From assembly GCA_036398175.1 (NCBI GenBank), contig DASWHL010000037.1, positions 1 through 64,000 of the forward strand: a DNA stretch of 64,000 nt, given 5' to 3'. The notes below the pieces were generated by a model. The model saw only the letters and a program-made list of their open reading frames with translations, searched no databases and was not told the origin of the DNA. Shown in pieces: positions 58,764 to 64,000 of the stretch. Source of the DNA: JAOTWJ01 sp036398175 (GTDB lineage: Bacteria; Gemmatimonadota; Gemmatimonadetes; Gemmatimonadales; GWC2-71-9). Position numbers and translations under genes: made by a program. How positions within the stretch are numbered: position 1 is the stretch's first letter; each line of letters starts with the position of its first letter.

Positions 58764-59290
58764 GGCGACGCGGAGTGCTGACGCTTTCGCTCCTGGCGGC
58801 CGCGGTGATCCCGCGGCTCGCGGTCGCGCAGTCGTCAGGCCTCCTCTCGGCCATTGTCGAGGTCGCCAACGACCCGCTGGTCATCGATCCGCTCGCGCCC
58901 CTCGAATTCGGGGCGCTGGTGCCCGGGACGCCAACGACGGTGGCGCCGCGAACGTCGGTGACTGCGGGCAAGTTCGAGATCTACGGCGCGCGGCGCGCGG
59001 AGTTCACACTCGATTTCGTGCTGCCGGCGCTGTTGCGGGCGGGCAATGGACCGCACACCATCCCTCTGGTTTTCGGCGGATCGGCGGCGTGCCACGCGGC
59101 ACTAAACAACCAGAACGCGTGCAGTATCTTCGATCCGTCGGTAACCCTGACGACGCGCATCCGGAACCAGGCCTCGCCCAATAACACGCATTACGTGTGG
59201 TTGGGAGGAACGGTGACGCCGAGCCCGACACAGTTTCCCGGCATCTACACGGCGGTCGTCATCGCCACGGTGCAGTACACCGGCAACTGA
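58760..59290 (+). CDS. DUF4402-type exported protein, third subunit with a cysteine pair
   Basis: The 176-residue product has a signal peptide (GVLTLSLLAAAVIPRLAVAQ), then APLEFGALVPGTPTT, AGKFEIYGARRAEFTLDF, VWLGGTVTPSPTQFPGIY and a final YTGN. Unlike the other two it carries two cysteines in a central insert (SAACHAALNNQNACSIF), able to form a disulfide. The insert and its place next to the usher-like gene would suit a tip or adaptor subunit, which is inference. Confidence 0.72.
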   Translation: MRRRGVLTLSLLAAAVIPRLAVAQSSGLLSAIVEVANDPLVIDPLAPLEFGALVPGTPTTVAPRTSVTAGKFEIYGARRAEFTLDFVLPALLRAGNGPHTIPLVFGGSAACHAALNNQNACSIFDPSVTLTTRIRNQASPNNTHYVWLGGTVTPSPTQFPGIYTAVVIATVQYTGN

Positions 59291-59293
59291 CCA

Positions 59294-62200
59294 GTGACCA
59301 TCCGCCAGCGCCACGCCCTCCGTGCTCCCGGACTCGCGCTGGCCCTGGTCGTCGCCGGGCCGACCCCAGCCGGCGCGCAGCATCCCGCCACCGCTCCGGA
59401 AATCCTGATCGAAGTGCGCATCGAGCGCGGCCCCAGCCGGGTCGTCTTCGCGCGCATCGTGGGCGAGCGGGTCCACCTCGCGGGCAGAGAGATGCTGGAG
59501 CTTGCGGGAGTCGAGATCCTGCGGGTCGCACCCGACACCCTGCTCGAGTTCCGGACCACCGGGGCCGCCACGCCCACGGTGATCGTCACGCGCGCGGGGT
59601 ATCTCGATCGGGGCGGTGCCCGGACCTCGCTTCCCGGCTGGAGCGCCACGTGGATTGACGGCGCTCTCTATCTCGAGGCGTCCCTCCTCGATTGGCTCCT
59701 GGGCGTCTCGACCAGCGTGGATCTCGCCGGGCTCAGCGTGGTCCTGGCGAATGCCGACCATCTCCCCGCCGTCGCGCTGATGGCCCGGCAGCAGGTGGAC
59801 GCGCGGCGGGCGGCGCTGCTCGCGACTCCGGAGCTGCTCGTGGACGTCCGGCTGGAGCGCGGACCGAGCGGCCTGGCCCTGGCCCGGAGTCTCGACGGAA
59901 CGACGTGGATCGCGGCGCATCAGCTCCTGGAACTCGCTGAGATCAAAGTCACCTGGCTGGCCGCCGACACGGGCCTGGCCTTCGTCCTCGAACCCGAAGG
60001 CACGGCCGTGGAGATCCACACCGGCCGCGGGTACGCCGCCCGGGGCGCTGAGCGGCGGGACCTCCCGCCCCTGGGGGCGCTCTGGATCGAAGGCATCCCG
60101 TACGTCGAGCTGGAACTGTTCGTGGAGCTGCTGGGTGTCGGCGCCACCGCCAACCTGGCGGAACTCGCCATCACCGTCCGCAACGCGGTGCATCTCCCGG
60201 CGGTCGCGCGCGTGCTCCGCGAACAGCGACGGGCGCGCCTGCGCCCGGAAGGAGCGCTGGCTGACTTGGCGTACGCGCCGATCCACCGACGGGCCCCGGT
60301 GGTGGGTGGCGCCGTGCTCGATTGGGCGGCCCAACTCGGGACGACCGCCCCCAGTGGGCCGGGGAAGCTGTCCGTGGAGTCGGGCGCGATTCAGGTGGGG
60401 CTCGGCGTAGGACTCCTCGGCGGCAGCGGTCTGCTGGTCCACGAGGAGCGGTGGCTCCCCGGCGTTGTGGGGAACGTCCGGGGAACGGACGCGTCGTGGA
60501 CGCGGGTCTGGCCGACGAGCGAGCGCGTGCGCCAGGTTCGGCTTGGGGAGGTCAGCGGAACCGGCCGTCAGCCGCGCAGGATCCAGGGCGCGGTCATTAC
60601 GAATGCGCCGTTCGTCCGGCCGGTGACGTTTGCCGGCGGCATCCTCCGAGGCACGCTGCCCGTGGGGTGGGAGGTGGAGCTGTACCGTCAGGGCGCGCTG
60701 GTGGGGCTCGCGACCGTGGGCGCCGACGGCCGTTACGCGTTTGACGTTCCGCTCGTCTATGGCACGAACCCGGTGGAGGTCCTGGGGTACGGGCCCACCG
60801 GCGAGATACGCCGGTTCGAGCGCACGTTCGAGGTTCCGTTCGAGCGCCTGCCGGTGCGGCAGTTCGAGTACGGGATCGGCGGTGGAGGCTGCGGCACCGA
60901 TCCCTGCCAGGCGACCGGCAACATTGATCTGCGGTACGGAGCCACTCGTCAGCTCACCGTGCGGGCGGGCTGGGACCAGTTCTGGCGCGATACCCTCCCT
61001 GATCTGTGGCACCCCTATGGGAGCGCGACGTTTCAGGCCACCCGCAGCCTGGCCGTCTTTGGTGAGGTCGTCGGCAATGCGCAGGCGGGCGGCCTGCTCT
61101 CGTTCGCACCCAGCCCGGACCTGCGGGCCAGTGTCGGCCATACGCATTTCGTGGGCGACTCGATCGTCGCGCCCCTGATCGGGACAGCCCTGCTCGACGA
61201 CATCACGACCGCGTCCGTCTTTCTGCGGCCCGGAGCCCTCAGCCGGCGCTGGTACGTGCAGGCGGATGCGCGGCGCGCGTCCGGCGCGTTCCAGCGGCGG
61301 TACGACGCCCGGGTCACACTCACCGCGCGCATTCCCTCGGTGCGACTCGACGCGGGCATCCGCGTGGGGCACGCGAGCCTGCGACCGGCGCCGTTCGTCA
61401 CCGCCACGGTTCTGTCCGTCCAGGCCCTCTACCAGACCGGAGTGGCGTTCGGGCCCTTGCGCCGCTCGGTCCTGCGCGTCGGGATCGAGGTGGCCCCCGA
61501 TTCCGGGCTCGATCGCGCCGTGTTCGGGTTCGCGCGGACGCTGCTCCGTGATTACTCCCTGGACGCGACCGTGGCCTGGGATCGGGACGTCGGGGTGATC
61601 GCCAACCTCGGAGTCAAGGCCAACCTCCCATCCGTGCGCTTCGCCAGCCAGAATCGGATTGACGACTTCGGCGCCGTCGGGCTGCAGAGCGCCGAAGGCT
61701 CCCTCATGTACGACGAGGACGGGAGGCGACTGGCCATCGGGAACGGCCGCGGCCTCGGTCGGGCCGGCGTCACCGGGGTCGCGTTCCTGGACCTCGACGG
61801 CGACGGCGTGCGCGACCCTGGCGAGCCCCCCGTCGTGGGCGCGCTGGTTCGCGTGGGCCCGTGGGTCGCCGAAGCCGACGTGAACGGACGGTACACGGTG
61901 TGGGACGTGGTGCCGTTCGAGACCTTGCTCATCGAGGTGGACCCGGGCTCGGCCGCCGACCCGCTGTGGGTCCCCTCGGCCCTCCGCTACGTGCTCCACC
62001 CGGACCCCAATCAGTTCGTCCCGGTGGACATCCCCTTCGTGCAGACCGTCGAAGCCATGGGCGAAGTACGGTTGGCTCCGGAGGGCACTCCGGTTGCCGG
62101 GATCCACGTGATGCTCGAGCCGCAGGACGGCTCCGAGCCGTACATCGCCCGGACGTTCTCGGACGGCGCGTTCTACCTCATGGGCATTCGGCCGGGAGTC

Positions 62201-62335
62201 TACCGCGTGACCATCACGCCGACGGCGCGCGCCGCCTTCGGCCTGAAATCGGATGACCTGCTCATCGAGGTCGTCAGAGGGCAAACGACAGTGGCGGAGG
62301 GGATAGTGCTGAGGGTTCGACGGGGAGAAAACTAG
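59294..62335 (+). CDS. Usher-like outer-membrane protein
   Basis: The 1013-residue product has a signal peptide (ALALVVAGPTPAGAQ). Residues 36-175 and 180-316 are a tandem duplication: EILIEVRIERGPS and ELLVDVRLERGPS, then HLPAVALMARQQ and HLPAVARVLREQ, all offset by 144. A long strand-rich region (about 350-820) suits a barrel, with an Ig-like insert near GWEVELYRQGALVG and a Cys pair GCGTDPCQ near 532. The end has GVAFLDLDGDGVRDPGEPP (about 830) and a carboxypeptidase-regulatory-like unit TPVAGIHVMLEPQDG. The order matches CS1/alternate-type ushers. Assignment rests on organisation and context. Confidence 0.75.
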   Translation: MTIRQRHALRAPGLALALVVAGPTPAGAQHPATAPEILIEVRIERGPSRVVFARIVGERVHLAGREMLELAGVEILRVAPDTLLEFRTTGAATPTVIVTRAGYLDRGGARTSLPGWSATWIDGALYLEASLLDWLLGVSTSVDLAGLSVVLANADHLPAVALMARQQVDARRAALLATPELLVDVRLERGPSGLALARSLDGTTWIAAHQLLELAEIKVTWLAADTGLAFVLEPEGTAVEIHTGRGYAARGAERRDLPPLGALWIEGIPYVELELFVELLGVGATANLAELAITVRNAVHLPAVARVLREQRRARLRPEGALADLAYAPIHRRAPVVGGAVLDWAAQLGTTAPSGPGKLSVESGAIQVGLGVGLLGGSGLLVHEERWLPGVVGNVRGTDASWTRVWPTSERVRQVRLGEVSGTGRQPRRIQGAVITNAPFVRPVTFAGGILRGTLPVGWEVELYRQGALVGLATVGADGRYAFDVPLVYGTNPVEVLGYGPTGEIRRFERTFEVPFERLPVRQFEYGIGGGGCGTDPCQATGNIDLRYGATRQLTVRAGWDQFWRDTLPDLWHPYGSATFQATRSLAVFGEVVGNAQAGGLLSFAPSPDLRASVGHTHFVGDSIVAPLIGTALLDDITTASVFLRPGALSRRWYVQADARRASGAFQRRYDARVTLTARIPSVRLDAGIRVGHASLRPAPFVTATVLSVQALYQTGVAFGPLRRSVLRVGIEVAPDSGLDRAVFGFARTLLRDYSLDATVAWDRDVGVIANLGVKANLPSVRFASQNRIDDFGAVGLQSAEGSLMYDEDGRRLAIGNGRGLGRAGVTGVAFLDLDGDGVRDPGEPPVVGALVRVGPWVAEADVNGRYTVWDVVPFETLLIEVDPGSAADPLWVPSALRYVLHPDPNQFVPVDIPFVQTVEAMGEVRLAPEGTPVAGIHVMLEPQDGSEPYIARTFSDGAFYLMGIRPGVYRVTITPTARAAFGLKSDDLLIEVVRGQTTVAEGIVLRVRRGEN

Positions 62336-62368
62336 GGGCCGGTCCGGGCAACAGGACGCCTGGGGCGT

Positions 62369-63322
62369 CTATGTGTCCTTGAGGCCGGGAACCCCGCCCT
62401 CCCCTCGGGCCTGCGTAACGGCGCGTTCGATCGAGGCCGCCACCACGTCCTGCGCCAGCAGCTCCACCCGGAGCGCGTCTGCCGTCAGGCCGCCGCCCGT
62501 CGCGACCGCGAAGACCACGTCACCGTCCACGGCGGTCCCGACCGGGCGAATCCGCCACGAGAGCGCATCCGCCGCGGCCCGGGCCACCTCGGTCAACTGG
62601 TGCCGGTCGAGCGCCGCATTGGTTCCGACCACCGCGAGCGTGGTGTTGCCCCAGCGGCTGAACGGCCGCGCCCCCGCCGCCAGCCAGGACCGTGCATCCG
62701 CGAAGCCGGCCCCGTCCCGGGCGCCCGCGAGGATCCGCCCGCCGGCGTCCAGCACGTCGCCGAACGCGTTGACTACCGCCAGGGCGCCGACCACGAGGTC
62801 GCCCGCGCGCACGGCCCACGTGCCGATGCCCCCCTTCATGGCGTGCTCGACGCCCAGCGCCTTCCCGACGGTGGCGCCCGTGCCCGCGCCCACGGACCCT
62901 TCGGCGACCCTCGCGCCGGCGGCGTCACACGCCGCGTAGCCGTCGTCGGACCCGGGCCAGCGGTCGCTGCGCCCCACGGGGCCGAGATCGAAGACGACCG
63001 CGGTCGGCACGATGGGAACGACCCCGACGCCCACCGGAAACCCCCGGCCGCGTTCCCGCAACCAGCGCATCACGCCGTCGGCGGCGCCGAGTCCGTAGGC
63101 CGAGCCTCCGGTGAGCAGAATGGCATGAATGGCGGGGACGAGATGCCGGGGGGAGAGGACGTCGAACTCGCGCGTGCCCGTGGCGCGGCCACGGACGCAG
63201 GCGCCGGCGCGCATCCCGTCGGCCGGGCCCAGCACCACGGTGCAGCCGGTTCCCGCCGCCGCGTCGGTCCAGTGACCGACCGCGAGGCCGGGAACGTCGC
63301 CGAGCGAGGGAGTGGCGCTCAG
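62369..63322 (-). CDS. P1-family (S58, DmpA-like) peptidase
   Basis: The self-processing Ntn-type hydrolase has GGSAYGLGAADGV, VGAGTGATVGKALG, MKGGIGTWAV and the cleavage region RWGNTTLAVVGTNA, where the nucleophile follows Asn. Conserved sequence extends upstream of the first GTG (63238): GDVPGLAVGHWTD and AGTGCTVVLG are in frame. No ATG, GTG or TTG precedes them before the neighbouring gene, so CTG at 63322 is proposed, giving 317 residues. Family members are aminopeptidases on D- or beta-amino-acid peptides. The natural substrate is unknown. Confidence 0.85.
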   Translation of the reverse strand: MSATPSLGDVPGLAVGHWTDAAAGTGCTVVLGPADGMRAGACVRGRATGTREFDVLSPRHLVPAIHAILLTGGSAYGLGAADGVMRWLRERGRGFPVGVGVVPIVPTAVVFDLGPVGRSDRWPGSDDGYAACDAAGARVAEGSVGAGTGATVGKALGVEHAMKGGIGTWAVRAGDLVVGALAVVNAFGDVLDAGGRILAGARDGAGFADARSWLAAGARPFSRWGNTTLAVVGTNAALDRHQLTEVARAAADALSWRIRPVGTAVDGDVVFAVATGGGLTADALRVELLAQDVVAASIERAVTQARGEGGVPGLKDT

Positions 63323-63326
63323 ACCG

Positions 63327-63506
63327 TCAGGACGCCGGCGCGGGCGCCCCGCCCTGCTTTGCCTGGCAGGCCTTGCAGCGGGTGACGCCGCGCATCGAGC
63401 AGATGACGCAGATGAAAGTCCCGCAGTCCTCGCACGGGTAGCCCTCCGAGGCCCGCTCCTCGTTGCCGCAGGCGCGGCAGATCATGGCGTCCCGCTCAGG
63501 AGACAC
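63327..63506 (-). CDS. Small zinc-ribbon protein
   Basis: The 59-residue product has four CxxC-type knuckles (ICRACGN, PCEDCG, ICVICS, CKACQ), enough for two zinc ions in a double ribbon. GTG 63506 is used because GGAGG lies 5 nt upstream. An ATG at 63485 is possible. TATATG near 63540-63545 is a likely -10, giving a leader of about 27 nt. It ends 4 bp before the proposed start of the P1 peptidase. The function is unknown, perhaps nucleic-acid or protein binding. Confidence 0.7.
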   Translation of the reverse strand: MSPERDAMICRACGNEERASEGYPCEDCGTFICVICSMRGVTRCKACQAKQGGAPAPAS

Positions 63507-63557
63507 GCGTACCTCCGTTCGAGGGGTTGCTGAGAGCATCATATACGGGACGCGTCC

Positions 63558-64000
63558 TCACGGGGCAAGGACCCGCAGCGCGCCCGGCAACAGTTCCACC
63601 GTGAAGGGCGTCTGGCCCGCGGGCTCGCCGTCGAGCTGTGCGGGTTGCGCCGGCTCCATCTCGACCGTCACGACCCGCCCGCGCGCGTACTGGACCCGCG
63701 TGCTGCCGGCGTCTCCCGTGATCCACTCGAGCACCACGCCCAGACTCTCGAACAAACCTTCCGCCGAGAGCACCACGACGTCCAGCAACCCGTCGTCGAG
63801 CGCCACGCCTTTCCGGAACGTCACGAGCGGCGGGATGAACTCCGCGCAGTTGGCCACGAGGACCGAGGCGGCGGTGCCCTCGAGCGCCCGGCCGTCCACG
63901 GTAATGCGGCAGGCCACGCTCTTGACCGTCCCGATCGTCTCCCAGGCGCGGGCCACGTAGGCGGCCATCTTCCAGCGGCGCTTGGCCTCGCTGGTCGTGC
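63558..64000 (-). CDS. YegS/DGK-type lipid kinase, truncated by the window edge
   Basis: About 147 C-terminal residues are present, and the 5' part lies beyond the right edge. SEAKRRWKMAAYVARAWETI, VANCAEFIPPLVTFRKGVALDDGLLDVVVL and DGEPAGQTPFTVELLPGALRVLAP, given in part below, match the C-terminal domain of diacylglycerol and related lipid kinases. Key segments are ALDDGLLDVVVL and QLDGEPAG. The reading frame stays open to base 64000. The exact lipid substrate cannot be told. Confidence 0.85.
   Translation of the reverse strand, partial: TTSEAKRRWKMAAYVARAWETIGTVKSVACRITVDGRALEGTAASVLVANCAEFIPPLVTFRKGVALDDGLLDVVVLSAEGLFESLGVVLEWITGDAGSTRVQYARGRVVTVEMEPAQPAQLDGEPAGQTPFTVELLPGALRVLAP

Noticed and set aside
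59102..62284. A 1060-codon open frame on the minus strand opposite the usher-like gene
   Set aside because: The composition is typical of an antisense shadow, and no signal peptide, domain or ribosome site was found. The plus-strand ORF has a signal peptide and an internal duplication.

Overview
The window is a 64 kb chromosomal segment of a very GC-rich bacterium with a diderm envelope: it carries outer-membrane barrels, an ADP-heptose-type glycosyltransferase, an MsbA-like exporter and a chaperone-usher-like locus. Two tandem GWxTD-domain proteins, a PorX-type regulator, a peptidase with a Por/FlgD-like C-terminal domain and many signal-peptide proteins of unknown function fit the FCB group, and Gemmatimonadota best. 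That assignment is inference from gene content. I saw no IS element, phage gene, CRISPR array, rRNA or tRNA. Coding density is very high, and most neighbours on one strand overlap by ATGA, GTGA or TGATG. Layout: 0-9 kb holds ThiE (-), an RlmI-like methyltransferase, a methyltransferase-like orphan, a cysteine formate dehydrogenase, an SDR with altered catalytic residues, and the threonine degradation pair tdh-kbl. 9-15 kb holds an outer-membrane barrel, then on the minus strand an acyl-CoA synthetase / NYN-LOTUS / Mpg operon, a decayed yjbQ, an octamer G-tract array and an HNH protein. 15-19 kb is the argR-argG-argH arginine operon with a large palindromic operator. 18.6-32.9 kb contains a lipoprotein, PBP1A, tyrS, HIT and a class V aminotransferase, a patatin-ferredoxin fusion, the porX-ABC exporter pair, a GT9 / small protein / DnaB-like ATPase operon, an EamA transporter and a small lipoprotein. 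33-40.4 kb is yebC-ruvC-ruvA-(zinc ribbon)-ruvB followed by the two GWxTD genes. 40.4-52.4 kb is a long plus-strand housekeeping run: queA, tgt, yajC, def, fmt, tenI-like, thiS, thiG, rsmB, PASTA protein, rpe, TlpA-like, YbbR-like, tsaD, lgt. 52.4-56.3 kb is a minus-strand operon of a HAD phosphatase, a membrane-tailed protein, an M14 peptidase and acpS. 56.3-62.3 kb is the most distinctive block: a long AT-richer leader followed by pilin-like DUF4402 protein, DUF4402 protein, PapD-like chaperone, DUF4402 protein and a 1013-residue usher-like outer-membrane protein. 62.3-64 kb holds a P1-family peptidase, a small zinc ribbon and a truncated lipid kinase. Two themes stand out. First, at nine first-in-operon genes a TANNNT -10 box ends 6-8 nt before the start codon, which predicts leaderless mRNAs. 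Second, the DUF4402 / chaperone / usher locus looks like a complete, divergent fimbrial assembly system: three subunits share a C-terminal YTGN, a UNCG-capped hairpin separates the first subunit gene from the rest, and the usher carries an exact 144-residue tandem duplication at its N-terminus.
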